From: an uncultured Clostridiaceae bacterium
GTDB lineage: Bacteria; Bacillota; Clostridia; Lachnospirales; Lachnospiraceae
Length of the DNA stretch: 64,000 nucleotides
Direction: 5' to 3'
NCBI GenBank assembly: GCA_902477765.1
Contig: CABSIM010000003.1
Coordinates: 1 to 64,000 of the forward strand
Positions 49,120-57,381 of this stretch are shown piece by piece. The position numbers and the translations under genes were made by a program. Under the pieces are notes generated by a model that saw nothing but the letters and a program-made list of their open reading frames with translations, was not told the DNA's origin and ran no database searches. The first letter of the stretch is position 1; every line of letters starts with the position of its first letter.

Positions 49120-51219
49120 ATGGAAGAAGAAATTTTAAGAGAACGGTATGAGCTGTCCCTCGGGAGAATACGTCAGATCCCGGAGGAAGAGACCGTGGCA
49201 GAGCCTTACAGAGATTTTTTCCGTCAGGCAGCTTCTTTTGTGATGATGCTGGACGAGCTTCGCAGAGCCAGAGAGGACGGTTCCTTTTTCAGGCTGAGTC
49301 CGGCGGAAAAAGAACAGTGGAATCACAGACTCTATGAAGATATACTTCCGGGTCATTATGAAACCAGCTATGGAAATCCCGCCTATGCTGCCGGACGCCT
49401 GGGAATGCCTCTTGGGAAACTTCTGTGTTTTCTGTACGCGGAGATCCGGGAGGGAATTGTCTATGTTTCTGAGGGGCGCCTTCTGGATCTGGTTATCTAC
49501 CAGGAAGCCCTGATTGAGATCTACAACCTGTTTGAAGAGGAAATCCCGGAGGAAAAGTCCGTCCGGGACGTGCTTTACTGGTGCGTCAGCGATTACTGTG
49601 ATGTGACACTGACAGAAAGAGTCCGGGAAACTCTGGATCCGTCGGTGGATTTCGCGGAGCGGATCATCATGGAAAGTGATCTGAAGGATCTTTCCTATCT
49701 TTATCTTTATGGCGCATATATTTCTGACAGCGAGCGGAAAACGGCGGAATTTCTCAACAGCCTGCCGGAGGCAGCCATAAAGAAGATGGCAGATACGTTT
49801 ACGGAAGGATATATCCGCGGGTTTCAGGTGATGGGGAGAGATCTTTCCGCAAAAAAAACTGCGGCGATCCGTTACCCCATCGGCTTTGAACGAATGATCC
49901 GGGAAGCGGTGAAGAATTTCCGGGCGGCAGGACTGCAGGTGATCCTGCCCAGGACTGCAGCCGGAAGCGTAAACAGAAATCCGGCCGGCCAGAACGGATA
50001 CTGCAGCAGTTCTCCCAACCGCCAGTATGACTATGATCACAGGTATGACAGCGCCGTGTTTTATGACAAGGCATTCCGCGACAGAAAACTGGCGGTGCTG
50101 AAAACTGCCTATGAGAAATATAGGAAAGAGGCGTCCTGGTATGCGGGGCCGGCGGTTCTGGAAACCTTCGGAGAAGAAGGATTTGCGCCGGTCAACCGGG
50201 ATGAGGCCTGGAGCTTTACGGAGAAACAGCAGAAACTGTATCTGGAATACAGGAATCTTTCCATGCCGACGGTCAATGAATACATTCCCGGCGATGAGAC
50301 CAGCTATACCATCATGGCCTTTCCGGTTCCTGCCATCGGGAAGCAGTTTCCGGAGATTTTTGACGAGACCATCCGGATCAACACACTGGATTATGAGACC
50401 TACAGCCGGTATCAGCAGATTCTGATCGATACCCTGGACAAGGCAGATCATGTCCGGATTCTGGGAAAGGGAAAGAACACCACGGACCTTACGGTTTCCC
50501 TGGCAGATCTTACGGACGGGAAAACCCAGACAAAATTTGAAAACTGTGTGGCGGATGTGAATATTCCTCTGGGGGAAGTGTTCACGTCTCCCAGACTTTC
50601 AGGAACCTGCGGAGTTCTGAATGTGGAAACCGTCTATATCGGAGAAATTCAGTTCAGAAATCTGAAACTTGTTTTTGAAAACGGACGGGTAAAGGAGATT
50701 TCCTGCGATAATTTCCTGGAGCGTCTTCCAAAAGACGCGGATGAAAAAGAAAAGGAACAGGCCCGGGAAGAGGGAAAACGTCTTGTGATCCAGCAGATCA
50801 TGAACGGACATGAGGACCTTCCCATGGGAGAATTTGCCATCGGCACCAATACGGCGGCCTATGCCATGGCGGAACGGTTCGGGATTCTGGACCGCCTGCC
50901 CATTCTGATTGTGGAAAAGATGGGACCGCATTTTGCCGTGGGCGACACCTGCTACAGCTGGTCGGAAGACAGCCCCATGTATAATCCTGACGGAAAGGAA
51001 ATGATTGCCAGGGACAACGAGATCTCCATTCTCCGGAAGGAAGATGTGAAAAAGGCATATTTCGGCGTTCATACGGATATTACGATTCCTTATAAAGAAA
51101 TCGGAACCATCGAAGCTGTCAGCAGTGACGGCACCGCATATGGGATTATCAGAGACGGGCGGTTTGTTCTTCCGGGGCTTTCCCCGTTAAATCTGCCGCT
51201 GGATTCTCTGAATTCATGA
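49120..51219 (+). CDS. M29-type aminopeptidase with long N-terminal extension
   Basis: A 699-residue predicted cytoplasmic metallo-aminopeptidase. The C-terminal 400 residues match the M29 (AmpS/PepS/aminopeptidase T) core. Two-metal site residues are visible in order: Glu in MGEFAIGTN, Glu in LIVEKMG, His in GPHFAVGD, and His-x-Asp in GVHTDITI. The first 290 or so residues have no counterpart in the ~410-residue classical enzyme: they are helical and charged (RQIPEEETVAEPYRDFFRQAASF). The ATG at 49120 follows AAAGGAGG; upstream in-frame starts overlap the membrane protein gene. It could belong to a subfamily of unknown substrate. A terminator follows. Confidence 0.8.
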   Translation: MEEEILRERYELSLGRIRQIPEEETVAEPYRDFFRQAASFVMMLDELRRAREDGSFFRLSPAEKEQWNHRLYEDILPGHYETSYGNPAYAAGRLGMPLGKLLCFLYAEIREGIVYVSEGRLLDLVIYQEALIEIYNLFEEEIPEEKSVRDVLYWCVSDYCDVTLTERVRETLDPSVDFAERIIMESDLKDLSYLYLYGAYISDSERKTAEFLNSLPEAAIKKMADTFTEGYIRGFQVMGRDLSAKKTAAIRYPIGFERMIREAVKNFRAAGLQVILPRTAAGSVNRNPAGQNGYCSSSPNRQYDYDHRYDSAVFYDKAFRDRKLAVLKTAYEKYRKEASWYAGPAVLETFGEEGFAPVNRDEAWSFTEKQQKLYLEYRNLSMPTVNEYIPGDETSYTIMAFPVPAIGKQFPEIFDETIRINTLDYETYSRYQQILIDTLDKADHVRILGKGKNTTDLTVSLADLTDGKTQTKFENCVADVNIPLGEVFTSPRLSGTCGVLNVETVYIGEIQFRNLKLVFENGRVKEISCDNFLERLPKDADEKEKEQAREEGKRLVIQQIMNGHEDLPMGEFAIGTNTAAYAMAERFGILDRLPILIVEKMGPHFAVGDTCYSWSEDSPMYNPDGKEMIARDNEISILRKEDVKKAYFGVHTDITIPYKEIGTIEAVSSDGTAYGIIRDGRFVLPGLSPLNLPLDSLNS

Positions 51220-51227
51220 GATTGCTC

Positions 51228-51256
51228 TTGACGCGGCAATAAAAAGCTAGTATGAT
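51228..51256 (+). promoter_or_regulatory. purE promoter embedded in the upstream terminator
   Basis: TTGACG (51228-51233), 17-nt spacer, TATGAT (51251-51256). The -10 lies in the left arm of the hairpin at 51242. Transcription should start near 51263, in its loop. Confidence 0.7.
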
Positions 51257-51292
51257 GATTGATAAGAAAGAATATTCATCATGCTAGCTTTT
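51242..51292. terminator. Terminator between aminopeptidase and purE
   Basis: A 17-bp stem with one G-T wobble: left 51242-51258 (AAAAGCTAG...ATGATGA), right 51276-51292 (TCATCATGCTAGCTTTT). Plus-strand T-rich tail follows at 51289-51300. Confidence 0.85.
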
Positions 51293-51340
51293 ATTAATTT
51301 TACTTATTAATAACCATAATGAGAAAGAGGAGAGAAGACA

Positions 51341-51859
51341 ATGGCAAAAGTTGGGATTGTAATGGGAAGCGATTCGGATATGCCGGTTATGGCTCAGGCT
51401 GCCGACATGCTGGAGGAACTTGGCGTTGATTTTGAAATGACCATCATTTCCGCCCACAGGGAACCGGATATTTTCTATGAATATGCAAAATCTGCAGAGA
51501 GCAAGGGAATCAAGGTAATCATTGCCGGAGCCGGAAAAGCAGCACATCTTCCGGGAATGTGTGCGGCGATCTTTCCCCTTCCGGTTATCGGAATCCCCAT
51601 GAAGACGTCAGACCTTGGCGGTGTGGATTCCCTGTATTCCATTGTCCAGATGCCGTCCGGCATCCCGGTGGCTACCGTGGCCATCAACGGAGGAAAAAAT
51701 GCCGGCATTCTGGCAGCAAAAATTCTCGCGGCTTCCGATCCGGAGCTTCTGGAGAGACTGAAAGCCTATTCTGAAAAACTGAAACATGAGGTGGAAGGAA
51801 AGGCAGAGAAACTGGAGCAGATCGGCTATAAGGAATATCTGGCAGGAATGAAAAAGTAA
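51341..51859 (+). CDS. purE: N5-carboxyaminoimidazole ribonucleotide mutase
   Basis: Class I PurE moves the carboxyl of N5-CAIR to C4. The 172-residue product shows VGIVMGSDSDMPVM (substrate phosphate loop), the catalytic His in ISAHREPDI, AGAGKAAHLPGM and GIPMKTSDLGGVDSLYSIVQMPSGIPVATV. AAAGAGGAGAG precedes the ATG. It starts the purE-M-N-D set; purK is not present in the window. No guanine riboswitch was recognised in its leader. Confidence 0.96.
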   Translation: MAKVGIVMGSDSDMPVMAQAADMLEELGVDFEMTIISAHREPDIFYEYAKSAESKGIKVIIAGAGKAAHLPGMCAAIFPLPVIGIPMKTSDLGGVDSLYSIVQMPSGIPVATVAINGGKNAGILAAKILAASDPELLERLKAYSEKLKHEVEGKAEKLEQIGYKEYLAGMKK

Positions 51860-52001
51860 AAAAGAAGAAACAGAAGAAATCACAAGCGTCAGGAAAACGG
51901 AAAGAAGCTGAAAGGAAAAAGAAAGGGGCGGCGCTGCAGTCCCGTTTCCGGAAAGAGCGGAAGCGGGGGGACGGAAAAGCCGCCGGTACAGGAGGAAATC
52001 T

Positions 52002-53033
52002 ATGGATTACAAGAAGGCCGGAGTGGATATCGAAGCTGGTTATAAATCAGTGGAGCTTATGAAACAGTATGTGAAGGGCACCATGCGTCCGGAAGTCATG
52101 GGCGGAATCGGAGGATTTTCCGGTGCGTTTTCTGCAGCCGCTTTTAAAAACATGGAACATCCGGTGATGCTGTCCGGAACCGACGGCGTAGGAACCAAGC
52201 TGAAACTGGCGTTCCTGATGGACCGCCATGACACGGTGGGCATCGACTGTGTGGCCATGTGCGTCAACGATGTGGCATGCGCAGGCGGCGAGCCGCTGTT
52301 TTTCCTGGACTATATAGCCTGCGGAAAGCAGGTGCCGGAGCGGATTGCCACCATCGTATCCGGTGTGGCGGAAGGATGCCGTCAGGCAGGCGCTGCCCTG
52401 ATCGGCGGTGAGACTGCCGAGATGCCCGGCTTCTATCCGGAAGACGAATATGACCTGGCAGGGTTTGCCGTGGGTGTTGTGGATGAAAAAGACATGGTGG
52501 ACGGAAAAGATCTGAAGGCCGGTGACGTGCTGATCGGAATGGCGTCCTCCGGCGTACATTCCAACGGATTCTCCCTGGTGCGGAAGGTATTCGAAGATCA
52601 GATGACAAAAGAAGGCCTGAATACATATTATGAGGAGCTGGGAGGCACACTGGGAGAGGTTCTTCTGGCGCCCACAAAGATTTATGTGAAAGCCCTGAAA
52701 GCCGTAAAGGAAGCAGGCGTGAAGGTTCATGCCTGCAGCCATATCACAGGCGGCGGTTTCTATGAGAATGTTCCCAGAATGCTGAAAGACGGCATCTGCG
52801 CAAAAATCGAGAAGAACAGCTATCCGGTTCCGCCCATTTTCGGACTGATGCAGAAAAAGGGCGAGATCGAAGAGAAGATCATGTACAATACCTTCAATAT
52901 GGGAATCGGAATGGTGGTGGCCGTGGATCAGGCCGATGCTGAGAAAGCCATGGAGGCCATGAAGGCGGCAGGAGAGACTCCCTATTTGATCGGTTCCGTC
53001 TGTGAAGGAGAAAAGGGAGTGACTTTATGCTGA
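52002..53033 (+). CDS. purM: Phosphoribosylformylglycinamidine cyclo-ligase
   Basis: Makes AIR from FGAM with ATP. The 343-residue protein starts MDYKKAGVDIEAGYKSVELMKQYV. It contains GGFSGAF, MLSGTDGVGTKLKLA, MCVNDVACAGGEPLFFLDYIACGK, LIGGETAEMPGFYPEDEYDLAGFAVG and the C-terminal HITGGGFYENVPRML. The 142-nt gap after purE holds a CCGTTTCCG/CGGAAGCGG hairpin but no terminator T-run. purN overlaps the end by 7 nt. Confidence 0.97.
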   Translation: MDYKKAGVDIEAGYKSVELMKQYVKGTMRPEVMGGIGGFSGAFSAAAFKNMEHPVMLSGTDGVGTKLKLAFLMDRHDTVGIDCVAMCVNDVACAGGEPLFFLDYIACGKQVPERIATIVSGVAEGCRQAGAALIGGETAEMPGFYPEDEYDLAGFAVGVVDEKDMVDGKDLKAGDVLIGMASSGVHSNGFSLVRKVFEDQMTKEGLNTYYEELGGTLGEVLLAPTKIYVKALKAVKEAGVKVHACSHITGGGFYENVPRMLKDGICAKIEKNSYPVPPIFGLMQKKGEIEEKIMYNTFNMGIGMVVAVDQADAEKAMEAMKAAGETPYLIGSVCEGEKGVTLC

Positions 53034-53620
53034 GACTCGGCGTTCTGGTATCCGGAGGCGGCACCAACCTGCAGGCGATTCTGGATGCCATTGATAACGG
53101 CATCGTCACAGGTGCGGCAGTGGAACTGGTTCTCAGCAACAACCCGGGCGCCTATGCTCTGGAACGGGCCAGAAATCACAGAATTCCGGCAGAGTGCGTA
53201 TCCCCGAAGGATTTTGAGAGCCGTGAGGAATTCAACCGCGCGCTGCTTGCAAAAGTGGATTCCTATCACCTGGACCTGATTGTTCTGGCAGGATTTCTTG
53301 TGAAGATACCGGTGGAGATGATTGCCGCCTACAGAAACCGGATCATCAATGTCCACCCGTCCCTGATTCCGTCATTCTGCGGCGTGGGATATTATGGTCT
53401 CAAAGTCCATGAGGCGGCTCTGGCGCGGGGGGTAAAGATTACAGGTGCCACCGTACATTTTGTGGACGAAGGCATGGACTCCGGTCCCATCATCCTCCAG
53501 AAGGCCGTGGAGGTAAAGGACGGGGATACACCGGAGATCCTTCAGAGACGTGTGATGGAAGAGGCGGAATGGAAGATTCTTCCCCGGGCCATTCACATGA
53601 TTGCAAACCATATGATCTGA
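53027..53620 (+). CDS. purN: Phosphoribosylglycinamide formyltransferase
   Basis: Transfers formyl from 10-formyl-THF to GAR. The 197-residue protein has LGVLVSGGGTNLQAI (phosphate loop), LIVLAGFLVKI, the catalytic set NVHPSLIPSFCG, GYYGLKVHEAAL, and GATVHFVDEGMDSGPIILQ with the catalytic Asp. It starts inside the purM end (ATGCTGA overlap), so the two are coupled. A hairpin follows before purD. Confidence 0.96.
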   Translation: MLRLGVLVSGGGTNLQAILDAIDNGIVTGAAVELVLSNNPGAYALERARNHRIPAECVSPKDFESREEFNRALLAKVDSYHLDLIVLAGFLVKIPVEMIAAYRNRIINVHPSLIPSFCGVGYYGLKVHEAALARGVKITGATVHFVDEGMDSGPIILQKAVEVKDGDTPEILQRRVMEEAEWKILPRAIHMIANHMI

Positions 53621-53628
53621 CAGTTTCC

Positions 53629-53660
53629 GGCCCGGGCCTTTCGGCGCGGGCCGTGCTTTT
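53629..53660 (+). terminator. Hairpin between purN and purD
   Basis: Stem GGCCCG (53629-53634) / CGGGCC (53647-53652), then GTGCTTTT. It may weaken, not stop, transcription into purD, which has no other promoter that I can see. Confidence 0.45.
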
Positions 53661-53677
53661 ACGGAAGGATGGAAAAT

Positions 53678-54955
53678 ATGAAAGTTCTGATTGTGGGAAG
53701 CGGCGGAAGAGAGCATGCCATTGCCTGGAAAGTGGCCCAGAGCAGCCGCGTGGATAAAATTTACTGTGCCCCCGGAAATGCCGGGATTGCGTCGGTGGCG
53801 GAATGTGTTCCCATCGGTGCCATGGAATTTGACCGCCTGGTGGAATTTGCCAGGGAAAATGAAATTGATCTGACGGTGGTAGGTATGGATGATCCGCTGG
53901 TGGGAGGTATCGTGGACCGGTTCGAGGAAGCGGGACTCAGGGTGTTCGGTCCCAGGAAGAATGCGGCGATTCTGGAAGGATCCAAGGCATTTGCCAAAAA
54001 CCTGATGAAGAAATACCATATTCCGACGGCGGACTATGAAACATTTACGGATCCGGAAAAAGCTCTGGAATACCTGGAACATGCAAAGATGCCCATTGTC
54101 CTCAAAGCTGACGGACTGGCCCTGGGAAAAGGCGTTCTGATCTGCAATACCCTGGAAGAAGCCAGAGAAGGCGTAAAAACGCTGATGACCGATAAAAAAT
54201 TCGGTTCCGCAGGCGATGAGATTGTGATCGAAGAGTTCATGACCGGAAGGGAAGTTTCCGTTCTGTCTTTCGTGGACGGAAATACGGTAAAAATCATGAG
54301 TTCCGCCCAGGATCACAAGCGGGCCAAGGACGGAGATCAGGGCCTCAACACCGGCGGTATGGGCAATTTCTCGCCCAGTCCCTTCTATACGGAAGAGGTG
54401 GACCGGTTCTGCAGGAAGTATATCTATCAGCCCACTGTGGATGCCATGAAGGCCGAAGGACGGCCGTTCAAAGGGGTGATCTTTTTCGGGCTTATGCTGA
54501 CGGAAGACGGACCCAAGGTGCTGGAATACAACGCCAGATTCGGCGATCCGGAGGCGCAGGTGGTGCTTCCGCGTCTGGAAAATGACATTGTGGATGTGTT
54601 TGAGGCGTGCATCGACGGTACGCTGGATCAGATTGACCTGAAGTTTGACAACAACAGGGCCACTGTATGTGTCATTCTGGCATCTGACGGATACCCGGTG
54701 GAATATAAAAAAGGATTTCCCATCCGGGGGCTGGAAACGTTTGAAGGAAAAGACGGATATTATGTATTTCACTCCGGCACAAAGTTCGCAGAGGACGGCA
54801 CCATTGTCACCAACGGCGGCCGGGTTCTGGGAGTAACTGCCAACGGTGCAACTCTGAAAGAAGCCAGGGAAAATGCTTACAGGGCTGCGGAGTGGGTGGA
54901 ATTTGAGAACAAATATATGCGTCATGACATCGGAAAGTCCATTGAAGAAGTCTAG
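53678..54955 (+). CDS. purD: Phosphoribosylamine-glycine ligase
   Basis: Joins glycine to phosphoribosylamine with ATP (ATP-grasp). The 425-residue product starts MKVLIVGSGGREHAIAWKVAQSSRVD. It shows FGPRKNAAILEGSKAFAKNLMKKY, LKADGLALGKGVLIC, EIVIEEFMTGREVSVLSF, QDHKRAKDGDQGLNTGGMG, and EYNARFGDPEAQVVLPRL. I chose the ATG at 53678; the ATG at 53669 sits on the ribosome site GGAAGG. purH is not adjacent. A strong terminator follows at 54983. Confidence 0.96.
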   Translation: MKVLIVGSGGREHAIAWKVAQSSRVDKIYCAPGNAGIASVAECVPIGAMEFDRLVEFARENEIDLTVVGMDDPLVGGIVDRFEEAGLRVFGPRKNAAILEGSKAFAKNLMKKYHIPTADYETFTDPEKALEYLEHAKMPIVLKADGLALGKGVLICNTLEEAREGVKTLMTDKKFGSAGDEIVIEEFMTGREVSVLSFVDGNTVKIMSSAQDHKRAKDGDQGLNTGGMGNFSPSPFYTEEVDRFCRKYIYQPTVDAMKAEGRPFKGVIFFGLMLTEDGPKVLEYNARFGDPEAQVVLPRLENDIVDVFEACIDGTLDQIDLKFDNNRATVCVILASDGYPVEYKKGFPIRGLETFEGKDGYYVFHSGTKFAEDGTIVTNGGRVLGVTANGATLKEARENAYRAAEWVEFENKYMRHDIGKSIEEV

Positions 54956-54982
54956 AAAAACCGCAGAAAAATCATAAGAAAG

Positions 54983-55022
54983 AGGCACGGACGGCCGGAA
55001 AACGGCTGGCTGTGCCTTTTTT
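54983..55022 (+). terminator. Terminator after purD
   Basis: Stem AGGCAC (54983-54988) / GTGCCT (55012-55017) with an inner GGCCG/CGGCT-type pairing, then TTTTTT. The end of the T-run overlaps the start of the palindrome at 55021. Confidence 0.88.
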
Positions 55023-55055
55023 ATTATACAGAAAACTTTGTTCCGTGTATAATAA
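55021..55055. repeat. Imperfect palindrome (copy 2 of dispersed element)
   Basis: A 35-bp palindrome with outer arms TTATTATACA (55021-55030) and TGTATAATAA (55046-55055), 27 of 35 bases identical to the copy at 26877-26911. Both strands contain TATACA-17 nt-TATAAT; on the plus strand these are 55025-55030 and 55048-55053. It could act as a promoter. Confidence 0.75.
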
Positions 55056-55146
55056 AATACTCTGCAGGCGTACCGCAGCGGAAAGGAAAGGGCTGAAGAA
55101 ACGGCCCGCCGCAGGCAGAGAATCCTGCAGAACCGGATTCTTTTTT
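55056..55146 (+). ncRNA. Candidate structured small RNA with own terminator
   Basis: A geneless stretch between the palindrome and the serpin leader. Ends in an intrinsic terminator: AGAATCC (55119-55125) / GGATTCT (55135-55141), then T to 55146. Its outer parts can pair (CTCTGC near 55060 with GCAGAG near 55115). No open frame with a ribosome site. Promoter-like hexamers lie just upstream in the palindrome. It may instead be a back-up terminator for purD. No known RNA family was recognised. Confidence 0.35.
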
Positions 55147-55207
55147 ATACAGCCGGGAAGAGTTATGAAAAGCTTAAGCGGAAAGTAAAGAACGGCAGGA
55201 AAAATCC

Positions 55208-55216
55208 TGATATAAT
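55208..55216 (+). promoter_or_regulatory. Extended -10 promoter of the serpin gene
   Basis: TGATATAAT (55208-55216): perfect -10 (55211-55216) with extended TG. No good -35 at the expected site. It leaves a leader of about 110 nt. Nothing else was recognised in 55147-55331. Confidence 0.55.
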
Positions 55217-55331
55217 GAAAAAAAGGGAAAGGAGCGGGAGAAAAAGAACCGGAGAGGCCGGGAAAAATCAGAGTACGGACCGGTACATGAAATCCGGACA
55301 GGACGTGAAGGAAGAAAGGGGGAAAACGGCA

Positions 55332-56717
55332 ATGAAAAAAACAGTATTTGTATGGGGAATCATGGCCGCAGCAGCTCTGGTGTTCAGTGGCTGCAGTCTG
55401 ACGGAAACGGGCGAGCAGGGAATGGAACTCCGGGAAACGGACGGAGGGGAGGTACTGGCGGAAGCCGTATATCCGGAGATGGCTCCCTATCCGAATGAAC
55501 GGGAGTATATCAACACCCGGACCGGAGAATTTGACGACGAAGGATTTCAGGAAGTTTACGGCGCATGGCGGAGCGGAAAAGCGGCTCTGAATGAGCTTCC
55601 GGAAGCTGACGGAACGGCCATGGGAACTTTTACGGAGCAGTCCGTGAGACAGTTTCTGTCAGGAAGCGGAGATGAAAACCGGATCTGTTCGCCGGTCAAT
55701 CTCTATGTGGCTCTGGCCATGCTGGCGGAAACCACAGGCGGGGAAAGCAGGCAGCAGATTCTGAGCCTTCTGGACGCGGACGGAACCGAGGAACTGGAGA
55801 AACGGGCGGGGAATCTCTGGAAACTGTGTTACAGCAATGACGGAGCTGTGACCAGTCTTCTGGCCAATTCCCTGTGGCTTCAGGAGGGAATGCAGTATGA
55901 CAGTCAGGTGCTGGAACATATGAAAGAAACGTATCATGCCTCTGCCTACAGAGGAGTCATGGGATCAGAGGAGTATAACAGACTTCTGCAGGACTGGCTT
56001 GACCGGCAGACGGGAGGCCTTCTGAAGGATCAGGCTTCCGGCATGAAACTGGACCATGACACGGTGTTTGCTCTTGCCAGCACGATTCTGTATCAGGCCA
56101 GATGGAAGGCGGAATTTTCCGAAAACAACACAAAGGAAGCGGTCTTTCATGGAAATGCCGGGGATACTCCCTGTGAATTTCTAAACAGCAGCAGCTACGG
56201 AAATTATTACTGGTCAGATCAGTTTGCGGCTGTTTCCCTGGAACTGAATGAGAGCGGTGCCATGTGGATCATTCTGCCGGATGAGGATGTGTCTGTAGAT
56301 GATGTTCTGAGCGGAAAGCAGATGTTTGAGCTTACCGCACCGGGAACGGAATGGAAGGACCGGAAATATCTGAAAGTAAATCTGTCCGTTCCCAAATTTG
56401 ATGCTGCTTCGGATCTGAATCTGGGAGACGGGCTGAGGGCCCTTGGTGTATGTGACATTTTTGACCCGGAAACCGCAGATTTTTCTCCGCTTTTCGGAGA
56501 AACAGACGGAATTTTCCTGTCCGCGGCACAGCATGCCGCCCGTGTGAAGATAGACGAACAGGGAGTTGAAGCGGCTGCCTATACGGTTATGGCAGCTGCC
56601 GGAGCTGCCATGCCGCCGGATGATGAGGTGGATTTTACGGCAGACAGGCCGTTTCTGTTTATGATCACATCACAGCATGGATATCCCCTGTTTGCCGGTG
56701 TGGTTAATGAACCGTAA
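55332..56717 (+). CDS. Lipoprotein serpin (serine protease inhibitor family)
   Basis: Serpins trap target proteases by a suicide loop. The 461-residue precursor has a lipoprotein signal (MKKTVFVWGIMAAAALVFSGC, lipobox FSGC, lipidated Cys21), so the protein should be anchored to the outer membrane face. A linker (about 22-105) precedes the serpin fold: SPVNLYVALAMLAETTGGESRQQIL, SLLANSLWLQEG, ALASTILYQARWKAEFSENNTKEAVFH, then the hinge EQGVEAAAYTVMAAAG (from Glu409) and the signature FTADRPFLFMI. The loop has the length of alpha-1-antitrypsin, placing P1-P1' at Ala425-Ala426. The ATG at 55332 has AAGGGGG upstream; the in-frame start at 55215 is rejected as it adds a non-signal extension. Confidence 0.9.
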   Translation: MKKTVFVWGIMAAAALVFSGCSLTETGEQGMELRETDGGEVLAEAVYPEMAPYPNEREYINTRTGEFDDEGFQEVYGAWRSGKAALNELPEADGTAMGTFTEQSVRQFLSGSGDENRICSPVNLYVALAMLAETTGGESRQQILSLLDADGTEELEKRAGNLWKLCYSNDGAVTSLLANSLWLQEGMQYDSQVLEHMKETYHASAYRGVMGSEEYNRLLQDWLDRQTGGLLKDQASGMKLDHDTVFALASTILYQARWKAEFSENNTKEAVFHGNAGDTPCEFLNSSSYGNYYWSDQFAAVSLELNESGAMWIILPDEDVSVDDVLSGKQMFELTAPGTEWKDRKYLKVNLSVPKFDAASDLNLGDGLRALGVCDIFDPETADFSPLFGETDGIFLSAAQHAARVKIDEQGVEAAAYTVMAAAGAAMPPDDEVDFTADRPFLFMITSQHGYPLFAGVVNEP

Positions 56718-56844
56718 AAAACGGAACCCGAAGGAACATCGGAATGATTTGCGCGGCAGTGCCGGTGTTCCAATAAAATCTTTTTTTGAAAAAGGCAGAG
56801 AAAGCACCGGGGAAGTGTCAGCAGAAGGGGGGACGGGAAAAGAG

Positions 56845-57249
56845 ATGGAGGAAGAAAAAAACAGGAAAACTGAAAACCGCACAGAAAACAGCTCAGAAAG
56901 CCGGATGGCAGGCGGAACGGAAAAAGAACCGGGAAAAAGCGGAAGCAGAATTTTCCTACGGATGGTTTCTGTTTTCATGGCGGCATTTGCGGTCATATCT
57001 GCGGGTACCTGGAAAAAGAACGGCTGGTGCATGGGAGATGAAATTCTGGAGACTCTGGGATTAAAGGCATGGTCAGACGGTGACAGAGGCACCCACTATA
57101 CCTTTTTCTATGGGATGGCCCTTCTGATTCTGGCGGCCCTTCTGTATTCGCGTACGGCAGAAAACCGGCAGAAGGCGTTCCGGCAGATTCTGATTCTGGC
57201 AGCGGCTCTGGCAGTTCTTGCGGGTATGCTGGCCGGATTTCTGCCATAA
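56845..57249 (+). CDS. Hypothetical two-span membrane protein
   Basis: A 134-residue protein of unknown family. Residues 1-38 are charged and low complexity (EEEKNRKTENRTENSSES). Two hydrophobic spans follow: FLRMVSVFMAAFAVISAGTW (about 41-60) and YGMALLILAALLYS (about 92-106), then a basic turn and a third weak span LILAAALAVLAGMLAGFLP at the end. The start is uncertain: the ATG at 56845 is preceded by GGGAAAAGAG; the frame is open further up to the serpin gene. It may be co-transcribed with the serpin. No function suggested. Confidence 0.5.
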   Translation: MEEEKNRKTENRTENSSESRMAGGTEKEPGKSGSRIFLRMVSVFMAAFAVISAGTWKKNGWCMGDEILETLGLKAWSDGDRGTHYTFFYGMALLILAALLYSRTAENRQKAFRQILILAAALAVLAGMLAGFLP

Positions 57250-57310
57250 GGGAGAACGGATGAAAGAAAACAGAAGAAGAGAGGGAAAGGATGGAAAAGG
57301 ACGCCGGGGC

Positions 57311-57339
57311 TTGACACCGGAGAAGAAAAACGGTAATAT
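57311..57339 (+). promoter_or_regulatory. Strong sigma-A promoter of the Y-family polymerase gene
   Basis: Perfect TTGACA (57311-57316), 17-nt spacer, TAATAT (57334-57339). A LexA box follows at 57348, over the expected start site. Confidence 0.85.
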
Positions 57340-57347
57340 ACCAGTAT

Positions 57348-57361
57348 AGAACACATGTTCG
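57348..57361. promoter_or_regulatory. LexA (SOS) box
   Basis: AGAACACATGTTCG matches the Gram-positive LexA consensus CGAACRNRYGTTCG at 13 of 14 positions (only the first base differs). It lies 9-22 nt after the -10 hexamer, on the transcription start region, an ideal place for repression. Confidence 0.85.
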
Positions 57362-57381
57362 AGAAAAGAAGGGCGGTCATC

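Noticed and set aside
51263..51340. Guanine riboswitch in the purE leader
   Set aside because: Too short and AT-rich, without the conserved loop bases or three-stem fold.
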